Assembly (NCBI RefSeq): GCF_008704995.1
Contig: NZ_CP023747.1
Coordinates: 4,681,501-4,745,500, forward strand
Reading direction: 5' to 3'
Origin: Streptomyces nodosus
GTDB taxonomy: Bacteria; Actinomycetota; Actinomycetes; Streptomycetales; Streptomycetaceae
DNA: 64,000 nucleotides
Positions 40,427 through 50,151 of the stretch are shown piece after piece. A program made the position numbers and the translations under genes. Below the pieces are notes generated by a model. It saw only the letters and a list, made by a program, of their open reading frames with translations, was not told where the DNA came from and searched no databases. The number at the start of each line of letters is the position of its first letter. Position 1 is the stretch's first letter.

Positions 40427-41274
40427 GTGCCGCCACCGACGCCGCGCCCGTCGCGGCGCCCACGAACCCCGTCGGCCAGTCCGTCCGCGACTCGCTGGTC
40501 GTCGCCAAACGGAATCTGATCCGCATGGGCCGGATTCCCGAGATGCTCATCTTCGGACTGCTGCAGCCCATCATGTTCGTGGTGCTGTTCACCTATGTGT
40601 TCGGCGGCTCGATCCAGGTCGGCGGGTCCACCTCCCCCCAGGCATACCGCGAGTTCCTGATGGCCGGCATCTTCGCCCAGACCGTCACCTTCGCCACGGC
40701 GGGTGCCGGCGCGGGCATCGCCGACGACATGCACAAGGGCCTCATCGACCGCTTCCGCTCGCTGCCCATGGCGCGCGGCGCGGTGCTGACCGGGCGCACC
40801 CTCGCCGATCTGGTCCAGACGGCGCTGACCCTGCTGGTCCTCGCGATCGTGGCCCTGCTGGTCGGCTGGCGCACGCATGAGAACCTCGGCAAGGTGCTCG
40901 CCGGCTTCGGCCTGCTCCTGCTGCTCGGGTACGCGTTCTCCTGGATCGGCGCGCTCATCGGCCTGTCGGTGCGCACTCCCGAGGCGGCCACCTCGGGCGG
41001 CCTGATCTGGCTGTTCCCGCTGACGTTCATCTCCAATGCGTTCGTGGACGCGAACCAGATGCCGGCCTTTCTGCGGCACATCGCGGAGTGGAACCCGTTC
41101 AGCGCCACCGTCCAGGCGTGCCGCGAGCTGTTCGGCAACTTTCCCCCGGGCTTCCGGACACCCGAGGCCTGGCCCATGCAGCACCCCGTGTGGGCCTCGT
41201 TGATCTGGGCGGTCGTGATCATCGCGGTCTTCCGCACCCTGGCGGTGCGCAAGTACCGCTCGGCGACGGCCTGA
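40423..41274 (+). CDS. DrrB-like ABC-2 type permease
   Basis: A 283-residue permease with six membrane helices (about 35-55, 70-95, 120-145, 150-172, 180-200, 252-270). The ABC-2 signature GLIDRFRSLPMARGAVLTGRT lies between helices 2 and 3, and WNPFSATVQACRELF follows helix 5, as in DrrB. GTG overlaps the ATPase stop codon as GTGA, so translation is coupled. With the ATPase it forms a two-protein exporter. Substrates of the family are anthracyclines and other hydrophobic compounds; the local one is unknown. Confidence 0.94.
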   Translation: MSAATDAAPVAAPTNPVGQSVRDSLVVAKRNLIRMGRIPEMLIFGLLQPIMFVVLFTYVFGGSIQVGGSTSPQAYREFLMAGIFAQTVTFATAGAGAGIADDMHKGLIDRFRSLPMARGAVLTGRTLADLVQTALTLLVLAIVALLVGWRTHENLGKVLAGFGLLLLLGYAFSWIGALIGLSVRTPEAATSGGLIWLFPLTFISNAFVDANQMPAFLRHIAEWNPFSATVQACRELFGNFPPGFRTPEAWPMQHPVWASLIWAVVIIAVFRTLAVRKYRSATA

Positions 41275-41304
41275 CACCGGCCCCGGGAGCCGACCCCCGC
41301 ACGG

Positions 41305-41342
41305 CGATGCCCCCGGTGCCTCGAAGGCGCCCGGGGGCATCG
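41305..41342. terminator. Bidirectional hairpin terminator
   Basis: A 12-bp stem (CGATGCCCCCGG with its complement) that extends into an inner GCC/GGC pairing, between the convergent permease and greA genes. Confidence 0.85.
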
Positions 41343-41361
41343 TCCTGGGTGTCGGGAAGGC

Positions 41362-41862
41362 TCAGCCCTGGTAGGGCTCGGCCTTGAGGATCTTCACCGA
41401 GGCGGTCCTGCCGTTCGGCAGCTCGTACTCCGCGTCCTCGCCGACCTTGTGGCCGATCACTCCGGTGCCCAGCGGGGACTGCGGCGAGTACGTCTCGATG
41501 TCGGCGCTCGCGTACTCGCGGGAGGCGAGCAGGAACGTCAGCGTGTCGTCCTCGTCACCGTCAAACGCGATGGTCACGACCATGCCCGGCGCGACGGCAC
41601 CATCGGCCGAGGTCGGGGTCTCGCCGACCTGGGCGTTCTCCAGGAGCTGGGTCAGCTGGCGCACACGAAGCTCCTGCTTGCCCTGCTCCTCCTTGGCCGC
41701 GTGGTACCCGCCGTTCTCGCGCAGGTCGCCCTCCTCGCGCGCAGCGGCGATCTTGGCGGCGATCTCCGTGCGCGCAGGACCAGTAAGGTAGCCAAGCTCC
41801 TCCTTGAGCTTGTTGTACGCCTCCTGGGTCAGCCAGGTGACGTTCTCGCTGGTCTGGGTCAC
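41362..41862 (-). CDS. greA: Transcription elongation factor GreA
   Basis: A 166-residue GreA. Residues 1-75 form the N-terminal coiled coil, with the acidic tip in REEGDLRENGGYHAAKEEQG whose Asp/Glu pair reaches the polymerase active site. The C-terminal FKBP-like domain includes GDEDDTLTFLLASREY and the conserved SPLGTGVIGHKVGE. It stimulates cleavage of backtracked RNA. GTG at 41862 has GAGGAG 5 nt upstream; a longer in-frame ATG lies beyond this ribosome-binding site and is rejected. Confidence 0.95.
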   Translation of the reverse strand: MTQTSENVTWLTQEAYNKLKEELGYLTGPARTEIAAKIAAAREEGDLRENGGYHAAKEEQGKQELRVRQLTQLLENAQVGETPTSADGAVAPGMVVTIAFDGDEDDTLTFLLASREYASADIETYSPQSPLGTGVIGHKVGEDAEYELPNGRTASVKILKAEPYQG

Positions 41863-42030
41863 AGGTGCTCCTCGTCGGTACTGGGAATACAAAGCATCGC
41901 CCTACCCAGAAGAATGTTCCTCCACGGGTGGGCGAAACCACGAGCCTAACAATTGGACGGCGAAAGGGGGAGGACATAAGCCATCAGACTTACGTCAACG
42001 CAGGTCAGGCTCTGACCTGCCCGGGTGAGG

Positions 42031-42429
42031 TCACTCCCCGTGGCAACCCAGCAGCTCCGCGGTGGTGCCCTGCGCCGTGGTGCGCAGGGTGACGACCTTG
42101 TCGATGCGCGTGGCGCGGCCGTCGAACCGGAAGTCCGCGCGGCCCACCTCGGCGCCGTCCGCCGACTGGGAGCGCAGGGTGCAGTAGCCGGAGGCGTCCG
42201 CGTCCTTGCGCACCTCGAGATGGATGTCGACCGCGTTCTTCGAGGCATCGAAGGTGATGACCTGGGCGCTGATCTTGCTCTGGCCGACATAGTGGTACGC
42301 GAACCAGCCGACGACGACGAGCAGCACCGCCCCGAGCGCGGCACCGACGATCTTGAGTGTCTGGTCGGCGCGTTCGTCCGAGGAGCGGCCGTAGCGGCCG
42401 TCGGGCAGCCGGGTACTCGCCGTACTCAT
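42031..42429 (-). CDS. DUF4307 membrane protein
   Basis: A 132-residue protein with a basic/acidic cytoplasmic head (RLPDGRYGRSSDERADQ), one membrane helix (about 26-46, LKIVGAALGAVLLVVVGWFAYH) and an exported beta-sandwich-like domain. That domain has VITFDASKNAVDIHLEVRKD, GYCTLRSQSADGAEVGRAD and the end TAELLGCHGE with a second Cys, a likely disulfide. These features match DUF4307, an actinobacterial family of unknown function that usually neighbours mca, as here. GAGAGGACG lies 5 nt before ATG. It is divergent from mca. Confidence 0.9.
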   Translation of the reverse strand: MSTASTRLPDGRYGRSSDERADQTLKIVGAALGAVLLVVVGWFAYHYVGQSKISAQVITFDASKNAVDIHLEVRKDADASGYCTLRSQSADGAEVGRADFRFDGRATRIDKVVTLRTTAQGTTAELLGCHGE

Positions 42430-42587
42430 GGTCGTCCTCTCGGCAGAGCCCGGGACCGAGGTCCCGGGAGGGGCACTCCGGAACCGCACCCGGAATTTTT
42501 CACCCCCCGGTTCGGTCACTATAGAAGCCGCCCGAAGCGCCGCATCACATCGGGGCGCCGTCCTGCCGACTTACTGAGGATCGAGTC

Positions 42588-43466
42588 TTGACTGACCAAC
42601 TGCGACTGATGGCCGTGCACGCCCACCCCGACGACGAATCGAGCAAGGGCGCGGCCACCATGGCGAAGTATGTGGCCGAGGGGGTGGATGTGCTGGTGGT
42701 GACCTGCACGGGCGGGGAGCGCGGCTCCATCCTCAACCCGAAGCTCCAGGGCGACACCTATATCGAGGAGAACATCCACGAGGTGCGCCGGAAGGAGATG
42801 GACGAGGCCCGGGAGATCCTCGGTGTCAAGCAGGAGTGGCTGGGTTTCGTGGACTCCGGTCTGCCGGAGGGTGACCCGCTGCCTCCGCTCCCCGAGGGCT
42901 GTTTCGCCCTGGAGGACGTCGACAAGGCGGCCGGTGAGCTGGTCCGCAAGATCCGTGCGTTCCGCCCGCAGGTGATCACCACCTATGACGAGAACGGCGG
43001 CTATCCGCACCCCGACCACATCATGACCCACCAGATCTCGATGGTGGCCTTCGAGGGCGCGGCGGACACCGAGAAGTACCCCGAGCCGGAGTTCGGCCCC
43101 GCCTACCGGCCGCTGAAGCTGTACTACAACCAGGGCTTCAACCGGCCCCGCACCGAGGCGCTGCACGAGGCGCTGCTGGCGCGCGGCCTGGAGTCGCCGT
43201 ACGGGGACTGGCTGAAGCGGTGGAGCGAGTTCGAGCGCGCCGAGCGGACGCTGACCACCCATGTCCCGTGCGCGGACTTCTTCGAGATCCGGGACAAGGC
43301 GCTGATCGCGCACGCCACGCAGATCGACCCCGACGGCGGCTGGTTCCGGGTCCCGCTGGACCTCCAGAAGGCGGTCTGGCCGACGGAGGAGTACGAGCTG
43401 GCGAAGTCCCATGTGGACACCTCCCTCCCGGAGGACGACCTCTTTGCAGGCGTCCGCCGGCCCTGA
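42588..43466 (+). CDS. mca: Mycothiol conjugate amidase Mca
   Basis: A 292-residue zinc amidase that cleaves mycothiol S-conjugates to a mercapturic acid and GlcN-Ins, detoxifying electrophiles and antibiotics. The zinc motif AHPDDESSKGAATMA (His, Asp, Asp) and the later YPHPDHIMTHQIS (third His) are intact. TCTGGERGSILNP matches Mca rather than MshB, as does KLYYNQGF. The start is TTG with TGAGGA 8 nt upstream, and the reading frame has no better start. The length matches Mca of other streptomycetes. A small membrane gene begins 15 nt after the stop. Confidence 0.95.
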   Translation: MTDQLRLMAVHAHPDDESSKGAATMAKYVAEGVDVLVVTCTGGERGSILNPKLQGDTYIEENIHEVRRKEMDEAREILGVKQEWLGFVDSGLPEGDPLPPLPEGCFALEDVDKAAGELVRKIRAFRPQVITTYDENGGYPHPDHIMTHQISMVAFEGAADTEKYPEPEFGPAYRPLKLYYNQGFNRPRTEALHEALLARGLESPYGDWLKRWSEFERAERTLTTHVPCADFFEIRDKALIAHATQIDPDGGWFRVPLDLQKAVWPTEEYELAKSHVDTSLPEDDLFAGVRRP

Positions 43467-43468
43467 GG

Positions 43469-43474
43469 GACAAT
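43469..43474 (+). promoter_or_regulatory. -10-like hexamer, leaderless geometry
   Basis: GACAAT followed by 7 nt and ATG at 43482. It overlaps the ATG at 43473. Confidence 0.4.
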
Positions 43475-43481
43475 GCCTGAC

Positions 43482-43721
43482 ATGAGCGCAAGCGTGAGCC
43501 TGGCAATGACACACCTCGTCCCCCTCGCCGAGGTCGACGAGAACAAGGTCACCCCCGGAGTCCTCGGCTTCCTCGTCTTCGCGGTGATGGCACTGGCGGT
43601 GTGGGGCCTGATGAAGTCCATGAACAAGCACATGGGCAAGGTGGACTTCAAGGAGCCGGCCGCCTCCCGCGAGGAGGCCGCCCAGAAGACCACGGACACT
43701 CCCGGGGCCCAGCGGAGCTGA
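43482..43721 (+). CDS. Small membrane protein downstream of mca
   Basis: A 79-residue protein. A short exported or cytoplasmic head (MSASVSLAMTHLVPLAEVDE) is followed by one helix GVLGFLVFAVMALAVWGLM, then a basic segment KSMNKHMGKVDF and an acidic, Ala-rich tail. From memory, an equivalent follows mca in S. coelicolor. The function is unknown. ATG at 43482 is chosen for its GACAAT-N7 spacing; ATG at 43473 adds three residues and has GAGGG close by. A hairpin follows the stop. Confidence 0.75.
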   Translation: MSASVSLAMTHLVPLAEVDENKVTPGVLGFLVFAVMALAVWGLMKSMNKHMGKVDFKEPAASREEAAQKTTDTPGAQRS

Positions 43722-43754
43722 GAGAGCTCCCCAGGGGCTCCCCGAGGTTCCTCA

Positions 43755-43786
43755 GGGGCCGCGACCCGGCGGATGGACGCGGCCCC
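43755..43786. terminator. Hairpin terminator between convergent genes
   Basis: A 9-bp stem (GGGGCCGCG with its complement) and 14-nt loop between the small membrane gene and the convergent membrane protein gene. Confidence 0.65.
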
Positions 43787-43813
43787 GTTCGGCCTGCCGC
43801 CTGCCTCCCGCCG

Positions 43814-44251
43814 TCATCCGCACCGCGTGATCCCCGTCCCCTTCGACACCGCCAGGAACACGCACGCCCCCGCCAGCGCCGCCTCGGCCACCGCACAGCC
43901 CAGGGCCTGACCGAGGGAGGCGGCCGAGGAGGCGGTGGTTATGTCGAACCATGCGTCCAGGACCGCCACCGCGGCCGTGGCCGACGCCGTGAGGCGGGCA
44001 TGCGCACGCCCGCGGAGGCCGAGCAGCGCCGTCGCCGCGCAGCCCGCCGCCAGCAGGACGTCCAGCCCCACCCAGGCCACCGGCCAGTTCCGCACCTCGG
44101 GGCTGGCGGGAAGCGTGCGCGCCAGCATCACCATCCAGGGCACCAGGCCCACGGCCGCCATGCCCAGCACCATCAGGGTCCAGCGCACCGCCCGCGCCCA
44201 GCCGTGCGTGACGGCGGTGCCCGACCGGTCAAGAGTCTCGATCGTCCGCAT
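43814..44251 (-). CDS. Four-helix membrane protein of unknown function
   Basis: A 145-residue protein with four predicted membrane helices (about 24-44, 60-80, 86-104, 117-138) and a short cytoplasmic head MRTIETLDRSG. WMVMLARTLPASPEVRNWPVAWVGLD and AWFDITTASS recall small actinobacterial membrane proteins that accompany ArsR-type regulators. No catalytic motif was seen. TACGGT lies 6 nt before ATG on the minus strand. It shares an 88-bp promoter region with the divergent regulator gene and is its likeliest target. Confidence 0.75.
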   Translation of the reverse strand: MRTIETLDRSGTAVTHGWARAVRWTLMVLGMAAVGLVPWMVMLARTLPASPEVRNWPVAWVGLDVLLAAGCAATALLGLRGRAHARLTASATAAVAVLDAWFDITTASSAASLGQALGCAVAEAALAGACVFLAVSKGTGITRCG

Positions 44252-44257
44252 GCCCCC

Positions 44258-44263
44258 ACCGTA
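44258..44263 (-). promoter_or_regulatory. -10 hexamer, leaderless geometry
   Basis: TACGGT on the minus strand, 6 nt before the ATG of the four-helix protein gene. A weak -35 TTTGCA lies 17 bp upstream at 44281-44286. Confidence 0.55.
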
Positions 44264-44277
44264 GACCGCAGAGAAAG

Positions 44278-44311
44278 TTCTGCAAAGAAAATTCTGCCGA
44301 ATTCATTCTGC
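44278..44311. promoter_or_regulatory. Three TTCTGC direct repeats at 14-bp spacing
   Basis: TTCTGC occurs at 44278, 44292 and 44306, in an A/T-rich block between two divergent -10 hexamers. The third copy covers the -35 position of the regulator gene. It looks like an operator for the ArsR-type protein encoded here. Confidence 0.65.
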
Positions 44312-44327
44312 GGTAGGACGGCGGCGC

Positions 44328-44333
44328 TACGGT
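44328..44333 (+). promoter_or_regulatory. -10 hexamer, leaderless geometry
   Basis: TACGGT, 6 nt before the ATG of the regulator gene: the same hexamer and spacing as the divergent promoter. Confidence 0.55.
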
Positions 44334-44339
44334 GGTGCC

Positions 44340-44904
44340 ATGCCGGAGCCCGAACTGACCAGCCTCGAGCGCACCGCGCTCTACAAATCCCTCGGCAACC
44401 CCTTGCGCCGCCGCATCCTGGAGTACCTGGGCAGCCACGAGGAGGCGAACTCCACCGTGCTCGCCAGGGTCCTCGGGGAGAGCTCCGGCACCACCAGCTA
44501 CCACCTGCGCAAGCTCGCCGAGCAGCGCCTCATCGAGGAGATCCCGGAGAAGTCCGGCGGCCGTGAGCGCTGGTGGCGCGCCCTGCCCTTCCGCCACACC
44601 ACTCCCGACCCGGCCACGATGACCGCCGAGGAGTACGCGGCCGCGGAGCACCTGGCGCTGCTGAAGATCGACGTGGACACCGAGCTCTTCCGCCGCGCCC
44701 ACCAGGAGTACCGCGGGCCGGACGGCTGGGCCCAGGTCATGCGGGCCGGCACCTGGATGACCAGGGAGGAAGTAGGCGAGTTCGTCCGCGAGTACCAGGC
44801 GCTCCTGGACCGGTACGGCCATGCGCGGGAGGACGCCCCGGAGGGGGCGCGCCCGGTCAGTGTGCGGCTCTACGCGGTGCCCGCCCCCGTGGGAGAGTGG
44901 GGGC

Positions 44905-44924
<20 letters not shown>
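44340..44924 (+). CDS. ArsR-type (HTH_20) transcriptional regulator
   Basis: A 194-residue regulator. Residues about 8-85 are the winged helix, with LERTALYKSLGNPLRRRILEYL, the recognition helix in LGESSGTTSYHLRKLAEQRLIEE and a basic wing GRERWWRALPF. The rest is a helical ligand or dimer domain (YAAAEHLALLKIDVDTELFRR). No metal-binding cysteine box is present, so it is not a classical arsenic sensor. It probably binds the triple TTCTGC repeat upstream and represses itself and the four-helix membrane gene. The stop lies 20 nt inside the following YyaL gene. Confidence 0.9.
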
Positions 44925-46932
<2,008 letters not shown>

Positions 46933-47027
46933 GCAGCCGGGACGCCGCCGGAGCGAGCCGGCGCGGAGGGTGCGGCGTGCGGCCGGGCCGTCCGACCGGC
47001 GTGGCACGCCCCGTGCCGGGCGCGGGG

Positions 47028-47759
47028 TCAGAGCCGGCCCGGTGCCTGGGCCAGGGCGCGCTCCACGATGGCCTCCAGTTGATCGTGGTGGGCGCCCTTC
47101 CAGTACGCGCGGCCGCACTCCCGGCACCGGGCGAAGACGTCATAGGTGCGCCGCGTGCCGTGTTCGAGCTGGTCGGCCACCTCGTCCTTGGTGGCGTCGC
47201 GGAGCAGTCCGTTGCAGGCGGTGCACCGGGTCCACGGCCGCAGCTCGGGGGCGAACCGGTCCAGCACGTCCGGGAGTTGGTCGTCCGGCCGGGTGCTGTA
47301 GACAAAGGCGCCCGCCCACAGCTCCCGGCGGCGCAGCAGACCCCGGTCACGGCTGAGCATCACGCGCTGCTCGGCGGCCGAGCGGGCGGCGAGCGCCGGG
47401 TCGCCGATGTCCGTGGACTCGTACGCCGTGTCCACGCCGAGCAGCCGCAGCCGACGGGCCAGGGTGCCGAGGTGCACATCGAGCAGGAACCGCAGCGGGG
47501 CGCCCGGGACGCGCTGGGGGCGCGACACGGGGCGTACGGCGACGGACTCGCCGGCGGCGGGCACATGCGAGACCGGCACCTGGCGGCCGTCGACCAGGAG
47601 CGTCCCCACCTCGGTCAGCGGCACGCCCAGCGACTCGACGACATGGCCGAGGGTGGCGGCGCCGTCGGTGACGACCTCGGTGGCCTTCCCGCGCCGTCCG
47701 TGCGGCACGAAGAGCCCCAGCTCGGGGGCGAACTCGATGTGGATCCCGGGTCCGTTCAC
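47028..47759 (-). CDS. Mut7-C RNase-domain protein with N-terminal ubiquitin-like fold
   Basis: A 243-residue protein. Residues about 1-85 form the Mut7-C ubiquitin-like (ThiS/MoaD-type) domain, ending VGTLLVDGRQVPVSHVPAAG. Residues about 95-240 are the PIN-like Mut7-C domain, with LRFLLDVHLGTLARRLRLLG, VMLSRDRGLL (catalytic Asp) and a zinc ribbon CTACNG plus CRECGR. The family is predicted to be RNA-degrading; no experimental role is known to me. GTG at 47759 lacks a strong ribosome-binding site. It is convergent with the YyaL gene and lies close behind the TetR gene on the same strand. Confidence 0.88.
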   Translation of the reverse strand: MNGPGIHIEFAPELGLFVPHGRRGKATEVVTDGAATLGHVVESLGVPLTEVGTLLVDGRQVPVSHVPAAGESVAVRPVSRPQRVPGAPLRFLLDVHLGTLARRLRLLGVDTAYESTDIGDPALAARSAAEQRVMLSRDRGLLRRRELWAGAFVYSTRPDDQLPDVLDRFAPELRPWTRCTACNGLLRDATKDEVADQLEHGTRRTYDVFARCRECGRAYWKGAHHDQLEAIVERALAQAPGRL

Positions 47760-47784
47760 CTGGTCAGGATGGCACGGGAACGGC

Positions 47785-48444
47785 TCAGGGCGCCTCTGAC
47801 TTCCGCCGGCCCAGACCGTGCTCCAGCACGGCGAGCGTACGGTCGACATACGCGGCCATGTCTCCCTGCTGACCGTGCTCCGCCCAGTAGCGGGAGGCCT
47901 CCATCAGCGCCCCGACGATGCCCATGCAGTACACCCGCACCTCCAGGTCGCCGGGATCGCGTCCGGTGCGCTCGGCCACCACCCTGCACATCATCCGGCC
48001 GGTGACCGACATGCTCTCGATCATCCGTGAGCGGACCGCGGGCACCTCGACCATCAGCCGTGCCCGCAGCGCCATCTCCTCGCGCGTCTCGTACTCCCCG
48101 GACAGACTCCGCTCGATGGCCTGGCGCATCACGTACCGGAGCGAGGCCGGCAGCTCCTCGTCGGCGGGCCGGTCGCGCAGTTCCTCCTCCAGGACCGGGT
48201 CGTACTCGTCGGTGACGACGATGTCCTCCTTGGTGGGGAAGTACCGGAACACCGTGGAGGGTGAGACCTCGGCCGCCTCGGCGATCTGCTCGACGGTGGT
48301 GGCGTCGTAGCCCTGCTCCTGGACCAGGCGGTACGTCGCCTTGCGGATCGCCGTACGAGTCTTGATCTTCTTCCGCTCACGGAGTCCCAGGGGCGGTCGG
48401 GCGGCGGGGGTCGAGCGGTGTGCGGTGGCGGCCATGGTCGTCAT
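47785..48444 (-). CDS. TetR-family repressor of the MFS operon
   Basis: A 219-residue regulator. It has a basic head LGLRERKKIKTRTAIRKATYRLV, and the HTH reads TTVEQIAEAAEVSPSTVFRYFPTKEDIV. The C-terminal helices carry a variable ligand pocket. ATG at 48444 overlaps the MFS stop as ATGA, so it is translationally coupled. ATG at 48435 also sits 7 nt after GACAAT and could be used independently. As second gene of the efflux operon it is expected to bind the TGAGAGT-N-ACTCTCA palindrome at 50011-50025 and repress itself. Confidence 0.92.
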   Translation of the reverse strand: MTTMAATAHRSTPAARPPLGLRERKKIKTRTAIRKATYRLVQEQGYDATTVEQIAEAAEVSPSTVFRYFPTKEDIVVTDEYDPVLEEELRDRPADEELPASLRYVMRQAIERSLSGEYETREEMALRARLMVEVPAVRSRMIESMSVTGRMMCRVVAERTGRDPGDLEVRVYCMGIVGALMEASRYWAEHGQQGDMAAYVDRTLAVLEHGLGRRKSEAP

Positions 48445-50006
48445 TGTCGGACATTCTCCGGGGCCTCTGCCATGCCGGGGCTCTCCCCCCGCGGACTCCG
48501 CCCGGCTTCCGGCCGCGGCAGCAGCGCCGCCGCCCCCAGCGCCGTGACCAGCGCCGCGACGCCGCTGACCAGCAGGACCAGATCCATGCCGTGGAGGTAT
48601 GCGGCGTCCGCGGACGCCGCCAGCGCCCGGTCGCCGAGCCGGTCGGCGATCACATGGGCGCCGACCACGGAGTCGGCGGCGGTCCCCGCCGCCGCGTGCG
48701 GAAGGGCGGAGGTGTCGAGCCGGTCCGCGTAGGTGCTCGCCAGCAGCGAGCCGAGCAGGGCGATACCGACGGCGCCGCCCACCTGGCGGACGGTCATCAT
48801 CAGCCCGGACCCGCTGCCGGCCCGGTCCCGGGGCAGTGCGCCCAGGGCCGCGTCCATCGCCGGCACCACGGCGAAGCCGAAGCCGACGCCCGCGACCGAC
48901 AGCCACAGCGCGGTGAAGCCGTACCCGTCGTGGACCGTGGTGCGGCTGCCCAGGAACGCGGCGAAGGCGAGGACGACCAGCCCCGAGCTGATCACCGCGC
49001 GCGGTCCGAACCGTGCCACGACCGGCGCCGCACCGCGCGCGGCGATCAGCAAGCCGCCCATCATCGGCAGCATCCGCACCCCGGTGGCGAACGCGTCGTG
49101 GCCGAGCACGGCCTGTAGATACTGCGGCAGTACGAACATCAGCCCGGACAGCACGAACATCACCAGGGTCGCGGCGAGCGTGTTGAGCAGGAACCCGCGG
49201 CGGCCGAGCAGCGAGAGGTCCAGCATCGGCCGCGCGGCGCTGCGCTCGCGCACCACGAGCAGCGCGAGCAGCACCGCGGCGGCGGTGAACAGGCCCAGGA
49301 CCAGCGGGTCGCCCCAGCCGCGGTCCGGCGCCTCGATGATCGCGTAGATCAGGACGCCGAGCCCGGCCGCGGTGAGCGCCGTGGAGACCGCGTCGACCTT
49401 CGGGGAGGCCGGGTCCCTGGTCTCGGGCATCAGGAACACACAGGCGGTGATGCCGATCGCGGCCATCGGCACATTGATCAGGAACACCGAGCCCCACCAG
49501 AAGTGGTCGAGCAGCCAGCCGCCGATGATCGGTCCCAGCGGCAGGCCCAGCGCGGAGGCCGCCGAGACGGCTCCGACCGCCTTGGTGCGCTCGTCGGGCT
49601 CGAACAGCGAGGGCAGCACGGCCAGCGCGAGCGGCATCACCAGCGCCCCGCCGACCCCCATCACCGCGCGGGCGACGATCACCGGTGTCACCTCGCTCAC
49701 CAGGGCGCCGGCCAGCGAACCGGCCAGAAACACCGTGAGCCCCGCGATCAGCATCCGGCGCCGCCCGAACCGGTCCCCGAGCAGGCCCGCCGGGAGCATC
49801 AGCGAGGCGAAGACGACGACATACGCGTCCGCCATCCACTGCTGCTGGCCGATGGACGCGCCGAGATCACGGGCCATCGTCGGCAGCGCCACATTGAGGA
49901 TCGTCATGTCGAAACCGAGCACGAGCATGCTCGCGACCAGGGCGCCGAGGGCCCACCAGCGGCGGGGGTCGCGCCGCGTCTCTTCGTCGTGAATGACAGT
50001 AGCCAT
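48441..50006 (-). CDS. DHA2-family MFS drug exporter (EmrB/QacA type)
   Basis: A 521-residue permease with 14 membrane helices. MFDMTILNVALPTMARDLGAS is motif D1, with WMADAYVVVFASLMLPAGLLGDRFGRRR containing motif A. VARAVMGVGGALVMPLAL is motif B. PLGPIIGGWLLDHFWWGSVFLINVP is the antiporter motif C region. It should extrude cationic or hydrophobic drugs by proton antiport. ATG at 50006 lies 6 nt after TACTCT, so the mRNA may be leaderless. TTGACA stands 19 bp upstream of that hexamer and a TetR-type palindrome covers it. It is co-transcribed with the TetR gene. Confidence 0.95.
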   Translation of the reverse strand: MATVIHDEETRRDPRRWWALGALVASMLVLGFDMTILNVALPTMARDLGASIGQQQWMADAYVVVFASLMLPAGLLGDRFGRRRMLIAGLTVFLAGSLAGALVSEVTPVIVARAVMGVGGALVMPLALAVLPSLFEPDERTKAVGAVSAASALGLPLGPIIGGWLLDHFWWGSVFLINVPMAAIGITACVFLMPETRDPASPKVDAVSTALTAAGLGVLIYAIIEAPDRGWGDPLVLGLFTAAAVLLALLVVRERSAARPMLDLSLLGRRGFLLNTLAATLVMFVLSGLMFVLPQYLQAVLGHDAFATGVRMLPMMGGLLIAARGAAPVVARFGPRAVISSGLVVLAFAAFLGSRTTVHDGYGFTALWLSVAGVGFGFAVVPAMDAALGALPRDRAGSGSGLMMTVRQVGGAVGIALLGSLLASTYADRLDTSALPHAAAGTAADSVVGAHVIADRLGDRALAASADAAYLHGMDLVLLVSGVAALVTALGAAALLPRPEAGRSPRGESPGMAEAPENVRQ

Positions 50007-50010
50007 GAAA

Positions 50011-50043
50011 TGAGAGTAACTCTCAAAAGCTTGACTGTGTCAA
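50011..50043 (-). promoter_or_regulatory. MFS promoter with two palindromes
   Basis: Minus strand: TTGACA (50043-50038), 19 bp, TACTCT (50018-50013), 6 nt, ATG. The 15-bp palindrome TGAGAGT-A-ACTCTCA (50011-50025) overlaps the -10, and the 13-bp palindrome TTGAC-TGT-GTCAA (50031-50043) overlaps the -35. Both are plausible TetR-type operators. Confidence 0.7.
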
Positions 50044-50099
50044 TGTGGAGTGACTGTCATGGAGGAGGGTGGCTGGATCCGGTCGTCCGGGCATGACGA

Positions 50100-50125
50100 A
50101 GGCCGCGGCGTCGACGCCGCGGCCT
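50100..50125 (-). terminator. Perfect palindromic terminator of the TrhA gene
   Basis: GGCCGCGGCG TCGACGCCGC GGCC with an outer A-T pair: 13-bp arms without a loop, 27 bp past the TrhA stop. Confidence 0.75.
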
Positions 50126-50151
50126 GAGGGGGAAAGGGCTGGTCGGTGGTG

